A stretch of 6,337 nt of DNA from an uncultured Bacteroidota bacterium (lineage in GTDB: Bacteria > Bacteroidota > Bacteroidia > Chitinophagales > Chitinophagaceae): the NCBI GenBank assembly GCA_903912435.1, contig CAIWHI010000176.1, positions 1 through 6,337 on the forward strand, in the 5' to 3' direction. This document shows positions 6,260 through 6,337 of the stretch, one piece after another (within the stretch, counting starts at the first letter, position 1; each line of letters starts with the position of its first letter). The notes under the pieces are model-generated. The model worked only from the letters and a program-made list of their open reading frames with translations, was not told the DNA's origin and made no database searches. The position numbers and the translations under genes were made by a program.

Positions 6260-6337
6260 TCAATCCACCCATTTTTCATTTAGGGATGGTATTTTAAATC
6301 CAAAATATTGTCTAAAAGGAATGGTAAACAATAACAA
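6260..6337 (-). CDS. Possible C-terminal tail of an unidentified protein
   Basis: From the right edge, one minus-strand frame is open for 25 codons and stops with TGA at 6262-6260. It ends in FKIPSLNEKWVD. It would lie 59 bases upstream of the MNT gene in the same direction. An open run this short is not significant by itself in AT-rich DNA, and I do not recognise the peptide. It is listed because it touches the window edge and because genes in such genomes are usually closely packed. If it is not a gene, 6201-6337 is plain intergenic DNA. Confidence 0.22.
   Translation of the reverse strand: MLLFTIPFRQYFGFKIPSLNEKWVD

Noticed and set aside
1..6337. CRISPR array, tRNA or rRNA genes, insertion sequence
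   Set aside because: No regularly spaced short repeats, cloverleaf-like segments, rRNA motifs or transposase motifs were seen on either strand.

Overview
The window looks like chromosomal DNA of a Bacteroidota bacterium. Three things point there. Two proteins end in a type A C-terminal sorting domain of the type IX secretion system (T9SS), which is confined to that phylum. One likely promoter element (TATATTTG) fits the phylum's TAnnTTTG -7 box. The MutS N-terminus has the form seen in Chitinophagaceae-like species. The family-level placement is an inference from remembered MutS and T9SS sequences; no search was run.

Layout, left to right. Positions 1-233 (minus) hold the first 77 codons of mutS, cut by the window edge. 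Positions 234-639 are non-coding and carry a perfect DnaA-box 9-mer and a GC-rich palindromic repeat. Positions 640-2307 and 2334-4010 (plus) are two tandem paralogues separated by 26 bases. Each has a signal peptide, seven SBBP-type beta-propeller repeats and a T9SS sorting domain, so both products should be exported to the cell surface or medium. A 177-base gap holds a weak hairpin and a second GC-rich repeat. Positions 4188-5480 (plus) encode a secreted M28-family zinc peptidase with a complete set of metal ligands. It has no T9SS tail, so it is probably periplasmic. Seven bases further on, and convergent with it, lies a two-gene minus-strand module: a MNT nucleotidyltransferase (6200-5883) and a HEPN protein (5886-5488), overlapping by ATGA. 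This is the classic layout of a HEPN/MNT toxin-antitoxin pair. The last 137 bases hold its likely promoter and perhaps the tail of another gene.

The genes fall into unrelated groups: DNA repair (mutS), a secreted surface-protein pair, a possible peptide-scavenging enzyme, and an AT-rich two-gene module that looks acquired. No evidence ties the propellers and the peptidase into one pathway beyond proximity and shared orientation.

The most interesting points are two. The differences between the tandem propellers recur at the same loop of every blade. The HEPN partner lacks the RX4-6H RNase motif and has R-x3-D-Y near the expected place. I see no CRISPR array, tRNA, rRNA or transposase, and nothing that I would call a wholly new system.
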